Origin: Vasconcelosia minhoensis LEGE 07310
GTDB lineage: Bacteria; Cyanobacteriota; Cyanobacteriia; Phormidesmidales; Phormidesmidaceae
Assembly: GCF_015207255.1 (NCBI RefSeq)
Contig: NZ_JADEXG010000026.1
Span: 1 to 62,454 of the forward strand
Length of the DNA: 62,454 nt
Reading direction: 5' to 3'
The notes beneath the pieces are model-generated. The model saw only the letters and a list, made by a program, of their open reading frames with translations, did not search any database and had not been told where the DNA came from. Made by a program: the position numbers and the translations under genes. How positions within the stretch are numbered: position 1 is the first letter of the stretch; the number at the start of each line of letters is the position of its first letter. This document shows positions 44,865-54,570 of this stretch, one piece after another.

Positions 44865-46727
44865 TCATTCCCACTCGTTAAATTTGCGTTCTGGTTCCCG
44901 GTCTCTAGGTCGGCGCGGACGGCCGCGGCTGTCCTGCCAGGCGCTGCCGACGCCTTTGAGAATGCCGCGTCCGACCAGGCCAATGCCGCGTCCGACGACC
45001 TCGGTTAGCACATAGACCAGACCGCTGCCGACAAAGGCGATCGCGGCTCGCACCCTGGGCGCCAGCGCATCGCGGGCTTCGAACGCCAGCGTTGTCGCCC
45101 ACTGTAGGCCAGAAAGCTGGTTGAGCTCATCTCGCCGGGGGGCGTAGACTGAGGTTTCAGTAATTCCCGCGGCGGTCAGGATAAAGAGTCGGTAGCGGCT
45201 TTCAAAAATGGCCTTAGGCTGGGCCACCCACTGGTCCCAGCGATAGCGCCAGGCCAGTTCGTTGCGAAATCGCTCAATCTCTCGTGAAGACATCAGGCGA
45301 CGGCTGTAGAGGCTCTTTTTAATGGGTTCGACGTCGGAGAGGCGATTGAGCAGCGGCTGCATGACCGCATTGCCCACCTGGATGATTAGATTTTCTAGCA
45401 GTATTTCGCTATGGCGGATGGCCTCCGGCGTCGTCGCTAGGTAGGGCGCTCCGTCGATCAGCAGCGGTTCCTGAAACAGCCAGTGCCCCAGCAGGCTGGG
45501 GACCAGGGGAATCGGCTCGAGGATTTCGGCTTTGACGATGGGTTTTTCCTGCTGAATCAGCGACACCACGGCTTCCTCGACACCGCTGATTTGCACGGTA
45601 TAGTATTTGCCAAAAAACTCGATGACAACGGTATCCCACAGGTCTTCTAGCACCGGCCGCGACCGCTCGGGCAGCTGCCCCGGCTGCACTTGGGAATGGC
45701 GTAAGTCCTCGAGCCGATCCTCCAGCTGACGCAGCACAATGTAGAGCAGCTCTCGCTTTTTTTCGACTCGCAGAATATCGATCTCCAGGGGCACATCGCT
45801 GACGTTTTCTAAGCGGCGCTGAAGCTTCCGAAAGACGCCTTCAAAAACGGTGGCCTGTACGTCAGCCGGGTCAGCCTGGAACCGGCCTGGAGCCGCCGCG
45901 ACTAAGGCTGATGGGAGTGGCAACAGGGCTGTGCCAGTCTGGCGGGATTGGCTTTCAGACTCAGAGCGGGGCAGCCAGGCAGCGCTATCCGGGGTATCGG
46001 TTCGGCGGGTGAGATCGTCGAACCGCGGCGTGGCCCAGAGCTGACCCACGAGCCAGCGCGCCGCCCGCAGCTCCCGGCGCTTACCGTCTACGATGGCGCG
46101 ATTAATCCAGTAGCGCGGCTGGGCAATCGTCTCTAGGTCGGCTAGCGTTTGGTCGATTTGCTGCATGGCCGAAAGCCGCAGACTGATCCGCATTGCGGTC
46201 AGCGGGCCTGGAATGGCGGGCGGCTCGGCTGAAAAGTCGCACCTCGACTGCCGCTCGGGCAGCGGTAGTCGTCCCGGCTCCCCCGCTGCTACCCGCCGAA
46301 TCAGCTGCGCTAGCTGCCGCACTGGCATCCCCCGAGCCCCGTAGCCATCGGCCCCAACCTGGGCAGCGGCAGCCTGCAATACGGGTTCTAGCTGAGCGCT
46401 CAGCACCAGCACCGGCAGCTGGACAAACTCCGTCTTGATCTGCTGACAGAGTCGCAGCCCCGGCATCGCCTCGGGGTCGCCCGCCCCCAGCCCCAGATCT
46501 AAAATAACTAGGTCAATCGGCTGGGCCGCAACCGCTCGCAATTCAGGCTGGTCAAGGCTGCGCTCGAAGGACTGACGGCGCGATCGCAGAATATCTAGCG
46601 TCTCTGCCCCAGTGCTGGCTTCAGCCACCACCTGAAACTCGTTGAGCTGCTCTAGCCAGACGCGCAGACCCAACCGAAAAACCGGATCTTCGTCTACCAG
46701 CACGAGTTGCAGGGGGCGATCGCTCAT
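44865..46727 (-). CDS. DUF3685 protein with N-terminal receiver-like domain
   Basis: A 620-residue cyanobacterial protein. The first 160 residues form a receiver-like domain (LQLVLVDEDPVFRLGLRVWL, then LVILDLGLGAG with the candidate Asp, and LVLSAQLE). The rest matches the DUF3685 family: a long helical region, LQRRLENVSDVPLEIDILRV, VVIEFFGKYYTVQISGVEEA, PLNRLSDVEPIKKSLYSRR, and a hydrophobic segment near the end (VLTEVVGRGIGLVGRGIL). Such proteins occur throughout cyanobacteria and in some plastids; the function is unknown. It precedes the gene at 46741 by only 13 nt in the opposite gene order, so the two are probably co-transcribed from the right. Confidence 0.85.
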   Translation of the reverse strand: MSDRPLQLVLVDEDPVFRLGLRVWLEQLNEFQVVAEASTGAETLDILRSRRQSFERSLDQPELRAVAAQPIDLVILDLGLGAGDPEAMPGLRLCQQIKTEFVQLPVLVLSAQLEPVLQAAAAQVGADGYGARGMPVRQLAQLIRRVAAGEPGRLPLPERQSRCDFSAEPPAIPGPLTAMRISLRLSAMQQIDQTLADLETIAQPRYWINRAIVDGKRRELRAARWLVGQLWATPRFDDLTRRTDTPDSAAWLPRSESESQSRQTGTALLPLPSALVAAAPGRFQADPADVQATVFEGVFRKLQRRLENVSDVPLEIDILRVEKKRELLYIVLRQLEDRLEDLRHSQVQPGQLPERSRPVLEDLWDTVVIEFFGKYYTVQISGVEEAVVSLIQQEKPIVKAEILEPIPLVPSLLGHWLFQEPLLIDGAPYLATTPEAIRHSEILLENLIIQVGNAVMQPLLNRLSDVEPIKKSLYSRRLMSSREIERFRNELAWRYRWDQWVAQPKAIFESRYRLFILTAAGITETSVYAPRRDELNQLSGLQWATTLAFEARDALAPRVRAAIAFVGSGLVYVLTEVVGRGIGLVGRGILKGVGSAWQDSRGRPRRPRDREPERKFNEWE

Positions 46728-46740
46728 GCGGGGCTAGGGG

Positions 46741-48567
46741 TTACCACTCTCCGTAGTAGTCATCTTCGTAACCCTCATCGTACTGCTCGTAAGGCGCTTC
46801 GTCGTAATAGTCATCGTAGACGGGCGCTTGCAGCGACCGAATATACGCTCGGTCGGCATCCCAGATCGCGATTGAGTTCTGGGCTTCGCGGTAGAGGGCG
46901 CGTCCGGCCCCAATTTGAGCGGCCAGGTTGATCGCTGCCGTCAGGCTGCCCTCGGCGGCCAAGGCCTCGGCTTCCCGCAGGATCGGCCGATCTTCAGCCA
47001 CCTGCACCTGGTAAGTCCAGTCGCGAACCGACGCCTGGGCCTGGTCGTACAGGGCGCGGCCCTTTTCAATCTTCTTCGCTGCGGCGATTGCCTGCCGCAG
47101 TTTGCCACCGCTGGCCAGCTTCACCGCCTGGTCTAAAATTGGCTGGTCTTCGATCACTTCGATCCGGTTGGCCCAGGCTGCAATTTTAGTCTGGGCGTCG
47201 ATCCGCATGGCCCGTCCTAAGGCAATCTGGCTGGCTTTCTGAATCGCTGCTTGCAAGTCAGGAATTCGGTCTTTGGCCGCGAGCCTTGTCGCTGCGGTGA
47301 GGATTGGCCGGTCTTCTAGTCGCTCAATTTCTTTACGCCAGTGGGAAACCAGCGTTTGAGCCCGGACCCGCTGGAGGCGGTTTGGCGGTATGGTCTGGGC
47401 TTTGGCGATAGCCAGGCGGTAGGTCGGCTCCTGGCCAAACTGAGCCAGCGCATTGGCAAACTGGAGCCGGGAGGTATCTTCTAGCTTTTGCTGCCATTCT
47501 ATGAGGCTGGCCTGGGCGTCTGCATAGAACGGGCTGGATGGCGAAACCTGCTGCACCGCCTGAATCGCCTCGATTAGGTTGAGCATCTGACCGTAGGTCG
47601 GAATCCACTGGTCGTAGGGATCGACGGCTAGTCGCTGGGCATGGCCATAGCGCAGCAGATCCTGGGCCTCGGGGGTAAGGGCGAGATCGGCGGGTACCGC
47701 CTGCACCGCCGCTAGGGCCGCCTCGATATCTTCTGCCTCCCATTTTTCAAAGCTGTACTGGAGGACGGTTTCAGCCCAGCTATCGATATTTTCTTTGGCT
47801 TCTGACCAGGCCCGACTCTGCAAATCGACCGTTTGAGCCAGCGAGATCGCCTGTCCTAGCTGGGCAATATCGCCGGTCTCAGCCAGTTTCTGGGCCTGGT
47901 CCAGCTGGGCGCGGGCCGTTCGCTCCCGCTGGAGCTCGGCTTGGAGCTCGTCGTGTCGGGTCTGCACCCAGTAGTCACTCTCCAAAATTTTGAGACCCTG
48001 AAGCGCCTTTTTGGCGCCGTCCCAGTCACGGCTTTGGATGGCTCGCTCCACTTTCTCAGCGATGTCGTTACCGGCCTTCCACTCATCCTGCCAGGCCGCG
48101 ATCGCGCTTTCCACTTCGGGATAAACTGCCGCGCGTTCGGGAATCTGCTGCGCTAGCTCCAGCGCTCGGCTGAGATTACCCTGCTGTACCTGCTGCTCCA
48201 AAACCTGGAGCAGGGCCTGGGACCAGCGGTTAATCAGCGCCTGCGATTCTTCATAGAGTGGATGGGTTTCGGTCCAGGGTGTCACCAGATTGATCGCCGC
48301 TACCAGCTCTTCGGTTGAACCCGATTCAATCTCAGCTTTGGCGCAGTAGAGTCGCTCGTTATCGGTGCTGAAGCCCGACATCTGCTGGCAGTCCGGCAGG
48401 GGCGGAATGCGAGTGAGCCAGACCACCGCCCATAGCGCAATTGTGCTAGAGCCAACCAGAATGCTTAGCCACAGCAGCGGCCAGCCCCACACCGCCAGCC
48501 GCGACCGGCGGCCCGGCTGATGAATGGTCGAGTCGATGGGTTGAGTCTGCGGTGGGGTAGATGTCAT
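46741..48567 (-). CDS. membrane protein with repeated helical modules
   Basis: A 608-residue protein with one membrane helix near the N-terminus (about 27-52), then an extracytoplasmic or cytosolic helical domain. From about 380 to 590 there are repeats of a module of about 40-45 residues containing ALxxAxxI...GRALYxxAQxxIxxW, for example IEKGRALYDQAQASVRDW and IGAGRALYREAQNSIAIW. The C-terminus is Tyr/Glu/Asp-rich (YDDYYDEAPYEQYDEGYEDD). Conserved in cyanobacteria; function unknown. It lies upstream of the DUF3685 gene on the same strand. Confidence 0.75.
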   Translation of the reverse strand: MTSTPPQTQPIDSTIHQPGRRSRLAVWGWPLLWLSILVGSSTIALWAVVWLTRIPPLPDCQQMSGFSTDNERLYCAKAEIESGSTEELVAAINLVTPWTETHPLYEESQALINRWSQALLQVLEQQVQQGNLSRALELAQQIPERAAVYPEVESAIAAWQDEWKAGNDIAEKVERAIQSRDWDGAKKALQGLKILESDYWVQTRHDELQAELQRERTARAQLDQAQKLAETGDIAQLGQAISLAQTVDLQSRAWSEAKENIDSWAETVLQYSFEKWEAEDIEAALAAVQAVPADLALTPEAQDLLRYGHAQRLAVDPYDQWIPTYGQMLNLIEAIQAVQQVSPSSPFYADAQASLIEWQQKLEDTSRLQFANALAQFGQEPTYRLAIAKAQTIPPNRLQRVRAQTLVSHWRKEIERLEDRPILTAATRLAAKDRIPDLQAAIQKASQIALGRAMRIDAQTKIAAWANRIEVIEDQPILDQAVKLASGGKLRQAIAAAKKIEKGRALYDQAQASVRDWTYQVQVAEDRPILREAEALAAEGSLTAAINLAAQIGAGRALYREAQNSIAIWDADRAYIRSLQAPVYDDYYDEAPYEQYDEGYEDDYYGEW

Positions 48568-48934
48568 GGGAGAAACAGTCGCCGTATTTCGGCGGCGATG
48601 CTCGGCAAACTGCTGAGCATCACCGTAGAACCCTAAAATTTGCTGATATTGTAGTGGTAATTGGCCTACTTTCTCGCCTATTCCTAAAAAATAGGCAATC
48701 GCCTATAGCGACCAGCCTGCTAGAGGCTTCCTGAGCCGGCCCAATATTGCCATGGTTGCCCGCGATTGCATCTCAGCTGAAGCTGACCCACTGGCAGACC
48801 CGCCCGACTAGCTAATCGAAATTCGCTACCAAGACTTGTCCATCATCTATGCTAGTAGTGAAACAATATCTATCCTCGGCAATTTTTCAGCTCTCACCGT
48901 AGAGTCTGTGATCGCCATGACTCAGCAGCGATAA
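48568..48934. other. intergenic region upstream of a toxin-antitoxin pair
   Basis: A 367-nt gap with no supported gene. It holds small inverted repeats around CGCCTATT/AATAGGC (about 48674-48695). Promoters for the divergent genes at 48567 and 48935 are expected here. Confidence 0.4.
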
Positions 48935-49642
48935 ATGGCCTCCACTCACGATTCGCTCGATATCCGTAACGTAGCGACTTACCCAGTTGCAGATGCGGCT
49001 CGCTACTTAGCTATTCCAGCGGGTACATTGCGGTCGTGGCTACACGGGCGCTCATATCCGACGACAAATGGCACCCGGTATTCCGAGCCGTTAATTCTTC
49101 TGCCTGATATCAATAATCCTCAGCTCTCATTTACGAACTTGGTAGAGGCTCATGTTTTAAGAGTCATTCGTCAAAATCACCAGATTCGATTGGATAAGGT
49201 TCGGACTGCCTTGGATTATGTGGAGCAAAAGTTTAGACTGCCTCATCCCTTAGCTCGAATCCAATTCCAGACAGACGGGATGGATTTGTTTCTAGAGTCG
49301 GTAGGCCAGCTGCTCAATGCCTCTAGACATGGTCAGCTGGCTATGCAAAAAACCTTGCGGCATCTGCTCGAGCGCATAGAGTGGGATCAAGAGGGACTAG
49401 CGCAGCGCCTATTTCCATTGGTTCAGCTACAGCGGGCCGACGCCCCTCGGATACTAGTCATTGACCCTCGCATTTCTTTTGGTCGGCCTGTGATTGTCAA
49501 CACTGGAATTCCCGTCGAGGCAATTATCGATCGGTTCAGGGCGGGTGAAGATTTAAAGGAATTGGCTGAGGATTACGGGTTCAGTCATCGGCAAATTGAG
49601 GAAGTCTTGCGATACGAAATAGCCTTGTCTAAGACCGCGTGA
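48935..49642 (+). CDS. DUF433 domain antitoxin-like protein
   Basis: A 235-residue protein whose C-terminus (about 160-230) is a DUF433 domain: ISFGRPVIVNTGIPVEAIID, then LKELAEDYGFSHRQIEEVL, a helix-turn-helix-like fold found in antitoxins of VapBC-like systems. The N-terminus has a MerR-like segment, VADAARYLAIPAGTLRSWLHG, that suggests DNA binding. The next gene starts within the last codons (GTGA overlap), the usual arrangement for antitoxin-toxin pairs. Confidence 0.85.
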   Translation: MASTHDSLDIRNVATYPVADAARYLAIPAGTLRSWLHGRSYPTTNGTRYSEPLILLPDINNPQLSFTNLVEAHVLRVIRQNHQIRLDKVRTALDYVEQKFRLPHPLARIQFQTDGMDLFLESVGQLLNASRHGQLAMQKTLRHLLERIEWDQEGLAQRLFPLVQLQRADAPRILVIDPRISFGRPVIVNTGIPVEAIIDRFRAGEDLKELAEDYGFSHRQIEEVLRYEIALSKTA

Positions 49643-50070
49643 ATCAAGAGAATCAGCCCACTTTTTTCATCGATCGGGCCTTAGGCCGGAAAGCCATCGC
49701 AGGAGGGCTCCGTAAAGCTGGTGCTACCGTCGAGATCCATGATGATCATTTTCCTCCAGAAGCTCTGGATGTTGAGTGGCTACCGATTGTTGGGCAGCGG
49801 GGATGGTTAATTTTGACTAAGGATGGTGGGATTGGTCGTAGATTACTAGAGCAAATTTCGGTAGCGACTTCAGAAGCAAGGGTTTTCGTTCTTTCCTCAG
49901 GTAATCTGACCGGTTCGGAGATGGCTGAAATCTTTGTATCTGCGCTGTCCAGGATGCAGCGATTTGCCTTGGGCAATCCTCAGCCCTTCATTGCCAAGGT
50001 CTACAAGTCAGGAACTGTTCGGATGTGGCAGTCGCGCAATCAGCTGCTGAAGTTGCTTAAACCACGTTAG
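49639..50070 (+). CDS. PIN-like toxin (VapC45 type)
   Basis: A 143-residue protein with a PIN-like fold. Acidic residues expected for metal binding are in FIDRALGR, HDDHFPPEALDVEWL and LTKDGGIGRR, the pattern of the VapC45/Mut7-C-like group. It starts with GTG overlapping the upstream stop by 4 nt. Together with the DUF433 gene it forms a toxin-antitoxin pair. Whether the toxin cuts tRNA or mRNA is unknown. Confidence 0.8.
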   Translation: MNQENQPTFFIDRALGRKAIAGGLRKAGATVEIHDDHFPPEALDVEWLPIVGQRGWLILTKDGGIGRRLLEQISVATSEARVFVLSSGNLTGSEMAEIFVSALSRMQRFALGNPQPFIAKVYKSGTVRMWQSRNQLLKLLKPR

Positions 50071-50101
50071 TGACCAGGCTGATTCTGGAGTTAAGAAATA
50101 A

Positions 50102-50174
<73 letters not shown>

Positions 50175-50315
50175 CCGACCAGACCCCGCTGAAGGCATTA
50201 GGCGGAGCAATACAGATTGTATCTATGATTTTTCACCTGAGGCAACTGGGTACCCTGAAAGTAATCGCTTTGCTCTGGTAGCTTTGCCAGCCCGACAGGA
50301 GTTTACTGCAGCGCC

Positions 50316-50546
50316 ATGTTTATTCTAAAACGTTCCGACGTTGACATCACCACCATCCAGCATCCGACCAAAGCGCGTAAGCTGCCTGTCCTAGGCTACT
50401 ATGGGCAAACCTTTCGGCTGCTCAGCGCCTTTGGGGCCGACCAGGAAAATGAAGCCCATGCCCTGTGGCGAGAGCTGACCGACCAGCAGGGCAAAGTTTG
50501 GCATTGCGGGAATGGTCGCCAACGCCGAGGTGACGGCCCAGAGTGA
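50316..50546 (+). pseudogene. N-terminal fragment of an Npun_F0813-like protein
   Basis: A 76-codon frame. Its first 57 residues (MFILKRSDVDITTIQHPTKA, RKLPVLGYYGQTFRLLSAFG, LWRELTDQQGK) look like the start of a conserved cyanobacterial protein of about 200 residues. The similarity stops at GK, and the last 16 residues come from another frame. The remaining two thirds of the gene are absent. Deletion is the simplest cause. Confidence 0.5.
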
Positions 50547-50799
50547 CTTACAGATAGAGATTGTGGCGGCGGCCGATCTGGCTGAGCCGATGACCAATGA
50601 AGCTAGCAGCAGCGCTCCGGCAGTGATTGAGGCGATCGATCAGATGATGGCCCCGCTAGAGAATGTGATTGGCCTGCTGTACGTGATTGGCGACTGCATT
50701 CTGGTGGTGATGGCAGCCGCGATGCCTATGTCGAAGGCGCGCTTTGGGAAGTATCTGGATTTTCTCAGCGATCTTCTTTGCTTTGGGGGCGGTGGTTGA
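50512..50799 (+). CDS. short reading frame of doubtful status
   Basis: A 95-codon frame beginning in the end of the preceding fragment. It encodes an acidic segment and then a hydrophobic stretch (ENVIGLLYVIGDCILVVMAA), ending LLCFGGGG. Another frame beyond it encodes a second hydrophobic segment, GSIWIFSAIFFALGAVVEYG, with a basic end. This suggests a membrane protein split by a frameshift. I do not recognise a family, and it may be the 3' remnant of the gene deleted at 50316. Confidence 0.3.
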   Translation: MVANAEVTAQSDLQIEIVAAADLAEPMTNEASSSAPAVIEAIDQMMAPLENVIGLLYVIGDCILVVMAAAMPMSKARFGKYLDFLSDLLCFGGGG

Positions 50800-50900
50800 A
50801 TACGGTATTTCCAGTCGTTCTCGCCGCGGCGGTCGCAGAAAAGCATAAGTCGGGCTTTAAGCTGTCATACTGGGAGTGATATTTAGGATGACCCAGCAGC

Positions 50901-51938
50901 ATGGCTCCGCGAAAACTGTCTGACACAGACAAACGCGATATTATCGAGTTGTATAAACAGCCGAACGAAACCACATCGACCATTGCTGAGCAGTACGATG
51001 TCAGCAATAGTACGATCAGCCGGATTCTCAAAAGTACGCTGCCTGAAGCAGAGTACGGTGCCCTGATTGCCCAGAAGCGGCTAGCCGGGGCGGATAGAAG
51101 CGACGCTCAGACGGCCCAGACTCAGACCAAGTCCCGGCGATCGCGCCAGTCGGCCAAGTCCGAGGCCGCTGCGCCAGCCCCTCAGATCCAGCCGACCGCC
51201 AGCCCCGAGCCAGCGCCTGAGCCCGAGCCTACCGCCGCCAAAAAACCCGCCGCCGCGCCCAAGCTTAAGTCCGCCGCCGATCGCGCCGCAGCGGCAGATC
51301 CAGCCCAGGGGACGCAGCGCGCTGCCCGGAGCCGCTCAGATAGTGCTAACGATTCTACTCAGCTTTCCCTAACCGAAACAGCCCCCGAGACAGTCGAGTC
51401 CGAGCCTGCCAGCGTCGCTGAGAAATCGCCCCAGGCCCCGATCCTCAAAAAAGATCGAAAACCGGCGCGCGAGACCGAAGCGCTGGACATCGACTATAGC
51501 GATTTAGATGATGACGACCTCGACGACGACGACCTCGACGACGACCTCGACGACGACCTTGACGACGACGACTTTGATAGCAGTGAGGAGGACGACCGAG
51601 CTTTCTCACGGCGACAGGGCTCGGGCCTAGTCCAGATCATGCCCTTAGACCAGGCCGCGATGCCCAAGCCCTGCTATCTCGTGATCGACCGTTTGTCGGA
51701 GCTAATTACCCGACCGCTGAGCGACTTTTCTGAGCTGGGCCAAATTCCCAGCGATGAGGAAACCTCCCAGACGCTGCCGGTCTTTGAGAACCACCGCGTT
51801 GCCCGCCGCTTCTCCCATCGCAATCAGCGGGTCATCAAAGTGCCCGACGGCCGTCTGCTGACCAAGACTAGCCCCTACCTCCAGGCCAAAGGCATCACTC
51901 GCCTGCTGATTGATGGCCAAGTCTACGCCCTAATGTAA
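50901..51938 (+). CDS. helix-turn-helix protein with acidic Asp-rich segment
   Basis: A 345-residue protein. The N-terminal 50 residues form a transposase-like helix-turn-helix (KRDIIELYKQP, TTSTIAEQYDVSNSTISRIL), used by cyanobacterial regulators. A Pro/Ala/Glu-rich linker (about 60-180) follows, then an Asp/Leu-rich segment (about 197-223) made of a DDLDDD repeat, and a conserved C-terminal domain of about 110 residues ending HRNQRVIKVPDGRLL and LIDGQVYALM. Function unknown; the HTH points to DNA binding. Confidence 0.75.
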   Translation: MAPRKLSDTDKRDIIELYKQPNETTSTIAEQYDVSNSTISRILKSTLPEAEYGALIAQKRLAGADRSDAQTAQTQTKSRRSRQSAKSEAAAPAPQIQPTASPEPAPEPEPTAAKKPAAAPKLKSAADRAAAADPAQGTQRAARSRSDSANDSTQLSLTETAPETVESEPASVAEKSPQAPILKKDRKPARETEALDIDYSDLDDDDLDDDDLDDDLDDDLDDDDFDSSEEDDRAFSRRQGSGLVQIMPLDQAAMPKPCYLVIDRLSELITRPLSDFSELGQIPSDEETSQTLPVFENHRVARRFSHRNQRVIKVPDGRLLTKTSPYLQAKGITRLLIDGQVYALM

Positions 51939-51999
51939 GTTTGGGCCTGAGGGTTGATCTGGGATTGTTTCCCGGGTGGGTAGGGGCATTGCTAAACCC

Positions 52000-53286
52000 C
52001 TACGAATATTTCTGGCTGGTCGATTCCAGGTTAAACAGCACCTGGAGGGTTTGCATCGCCTGGTCTCGGGCTTCGAGATCGCGCTGGGATCGCAGCTGCA
52101 CCATCGGGTCGTGGAGAATTTTGTTGACGATACCGCGGGTGAGGGCTTCGACGACGCCCCGATGCTTCTCAGAAAATTCGCTTCCCAGGCGAGACATGGC
52201 TTTTTCTAGCTCCTGCTCGCGAATTGTTTCCACCTTGCTGCGCAGGCTGCTGATCGTTGGCACCGTATCGAGCGATCGCCACCAGTCCATAAACGCATCG
52301 ACTTCTTCTTCCAGCAGCGTTTCGGCCTCCATCGCCATCTGGCGGCGGCTTTCCTGGTTTTGGGCAACCACGGCCTTGAGGTCATCGACGTTATATGCCT
52401 GTACATGGTCTAGCTCGTTGGCATTGCTGTGGACGTTGCGCGGCACGGCAATGTCGAAAAGCATTAGCGTTTTATCCCGACAGGCTGGGGCCAGGTTCTC
52501 GCGGTGCAGGATCGGATCGGTCGCAGCGGTACAGGTAAAGATAACGTCAGCCGCCGCTAGCGTCTCTAGCAGGGTTTCCAGAGTCGCGGTTTGAATACTG
52601 ACGTCGCCAAACTGAGCGGCTAGCTCATCGGCCCGGCGCAGGGTTCGGTTGAGAATTGTGATCTGGTTGGCCCGCTTGGAGATCAGGTGCTGCACCAGCA
52701 GGCGGGCCATCTTGCCCGCTCCCAGAATGGCAATGTGGCAGTTGGTCAGGTCGGGGACCTTGGTCTGAGCCAGCTCGGCGGCGGCTGAGCTAATCGAAAC
52801 GGCTCCGGTGCCAATGCTGGTTTCCGTCCGGACCCGCTTACCGGCTGTGATCGCGTCCTTCAGCAGCCGATTGAGTACTCGCCCAACGCCCTTATGCTGC
52901 TGGCCTAAACTGTGGGCATGTTTGACTTGAGAAAGAATTTGGCCCTCACCGAGGACTAGGCTATCTAACCCGGCCGACACGCGCATCAGGTGCATAATCG
53001 CATCTTGCTGAAGCAGCATAAACAGGTGCGGCCGCAGCTCAGACAGCGGTAGCTGCGCATAGTCTGAGAGGAATTGGAGGGCTTCGCGAAGGCCGGCCTC
53101 AGTTTCTGTGATCACCAGGTGCATCTCGAGTCGATTGCAGGTGCTGAGGATCGACACTTCCTGGATGTGGGGGCAGCTGGTGACCTGCGAGATCGCGTCG
53201 GCGGTCTGTGGGGTCGAAATGCTGAGCTTCTCGCGGACTTCGACCGGCGCGGTGCGGTGGCTGAGTCCGATGACGGCAATGTTCAT
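52000..53286 (-). CDS. hemA: glutamyl-tRNA reductase
   Basis: A 428-residue enzyme that reduces glutamyl-tRNA to glutamate-1-semialdehyde, the first committed step of heme and chlorophyll synthesis. Seen: [18 protein letters not shown], catalytic Cys in [29 protein letters not shown]-binding [15 protein letters not shown] and the C-terminal dimerisation helices. ATG 53286 follows a GGGAGGAAG site. An in-frame start at 53298 is possible. It is downstream of glpX, a common order in cyanobacteria. Confidence 0.97.
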   Translation of the reverse strand: MNIAVIGLSHRTAPVEVREKLSISTPQTADAISQVTSCPHIQEVSILSTCNRLEMHLVITETEAGLREALQFLSDYAQLPLSELRPHLFMLLQQDAIMHLMRVSAGLDSLVLGEGQILSQVKHAHSLGQQHKGVGRVLNRLLKDAITAGKRVRTETSIGTGAVSISSAAAELAQTKVPDLTNCHIAILGAGKMARLLVQHLISKRANQITILNRTLRRADELAAQFGDVSIQTATLETLLETLAAADVIFTCTAATDPILHRENLAPACRDKTLMLFDIAVPRNVHSNANELDHVQAYNVDDLKAVVAQNQESRRQMAMEAETLLEEEVDAFMDWWRSLDTVPTISSLRSKVETIREQELEKAMSRLGSEFSEKHRGVVEALTRGIVNKILHDPMVQLRSQRDLEARDQAMQTLQVLFNLESTSQKYS

Positions 53287-53330
53287 TCTTCCTCCCAAAA
53301 GATGTTTGATAACTGTTTATTAATAGAGAA

Positions 53331-53372
53331 GCACTCCCCTGCTGGCTCTGGTCGAGCCGCAGGCAGGAGTGC
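53331..53372 (-). terminator. hairpin between glpX and hemA
   Basis: GCACTCCCCTGC at 53331-53342 pairs with GCAGGCAGGAGTGC at 53359-53372 with a 2-nt bulge. It follows the glpX stop on the minus strand, so it could end or attenuate that transcript before hemA. Confidence 0.5.
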
Positions 53373-53412
53373 CCAAAATCTAAACGAAGCTGACGATGAA
53401 CCTACTGCGATC

Positions 53413-54453
53413 TTACTTGAGCTGGATGTATTTTGGCCGATCTTTCATGTGGACAGTGTCGATAAAGCGAGCCGTCCGTGACTGGCTGGAGATCACCAAA
53501 CTTTGAGTGCGGTAGCCACCGCCGAAAAAGCGCACCCCTTCCATCAGCGTGCCGGGGGTAATGCCACAGGCCGCAAATAGCACCGTCTCACCGCTGGCCA
53601 GCTCTTCGGCGTTGTAGACCTTGTCGGGGTCGGTGATGCCCATAGACTTGAGCCGCTCCAGGTTAGACTCCTTGCTTTCGCCGATCAGACCGGTCTTGAC
53701 CACCGCCGGGTCGTAAACTAGCTGTCCTTGAAAGTGGCCGCCCAGGCAGCGCATCGCCGCCGCTGAAATCACGCCTTCTGGTGCCGCCCCAATCCCCATC
53801 AGGGCATGCACGTTGGTTCCCGAAAAAGCGCAAGATAGGGCTGCCGACACGTCGCCGTCGCTGATTAGCCGCACCCGCGCTCCGGCATCGCGAATCTCCT
53901 GAATCAGCTCGTTGTGCCGCTCTCGCTTCATCACGATGACGACTAGCTCTTCGATCGAGCGTTCTAGGCATTCGGCCAGGATTTTCAGGTTTTCGGTCGC
54001 AGATTTACGAATGTCAACCTTGCCCCTGGCCGCTGCTGGGGCCGCCAGTTTGCGCATGTAAAAATCCGGTGCGGCAAACAGGCCGCCCTTTTCTGAAATG
54101 GCCAGTACCGCCATTGCCCCGGGCTGACCGTAGGCACAGAGGTTCGTCCCTTCGCAGGGGTCAACGGCAATGTCAATCTCGATCAGCTCATTCGGATTGC
54201 AGACCGCATCGGCGTCTTCACGGGTACAGATACCGACTTCTTCACCGATATAGAGCATTGGCGCATCGTCGCGCTCGCCTTCACCAATCACGATTTTGCC
54301 GCGCATGTGGATTTCGTTCATCCGCTCGCGCATCGCTTCCACCGCGACTTCGTCGGCAATGTCCTTTTCGCCTTTACCCATCCAGCGGGCAGATGCGATC
54401 GCGGCCTGCTCGACAACCTCAATAATTTCCAACCCGAGGGTGGTTTCCAACAT
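53413..54453 (-). CDS. glpX: fructose-1,6-/sedoheptulose-1,7-bisphosphatase, class II
   Basis: A 346-residue GlpX-type phosphatase. In cyanobacteria this enzyme acts on both FBP and SBP in the Calvin cycle. Metal-binding and substrate motifs are [19 protein letters not shown] (about 56-74), [20 protein letters not shown] and [15 protein letters not shown]; Cys is present for redox control ([12 protein letters not shown] and others). It is full length. Light control through thioredoxin is known in the family but not visible here. Confidence 0.97.
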   Translation of the reverse strand: MLETTLGLEIIEVVEQAAIASARWMGKGEKDIADEVAVEAMRERMNEIHMRGKIVIGEGERDDAPMLYIGEEVGICTREDADAVCNPNELIEIDIAVDPCEGTNLCAYGQPGAMAVLAISEKGGLFAAPDFYMRKLAAPAAARGKVDIRKSATENLKILAECLERSIEELVVIVMKRERHNELIQEIRDAGARVRLISDGDVSAALSCAFSGTNVHALMGIGAAPEGVISAAAMRCLGGHFQGQLVYDPAVVKTGLIGESKESNLERLKSMGITDPDKVYNAEELASGETVLFAACGITPGTLMEGVRFFGGGYRTQSLVISSQSRTARFIDTVHMKDRPKYIQLK

Positions 54454-54570
54454 TCCCTAATCCTCCAAACTGCTGATCTTGCGAGCTTTTACATACTCCG
54501 CCATCCGTTTTAAAGGATATCAGACGGCGGAACCAGGCGGACAGCATTAAGTTTTGTGAGATTGCTGAAA

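Noticed and set aside
51505-51575. CRISPR-like or satellite repeat (GACGACCTCGAC units)
   Set aside because: The repeat is in frame and encodes an Asp/Leu-rich segment of the protein at 50901; there are no spacers.
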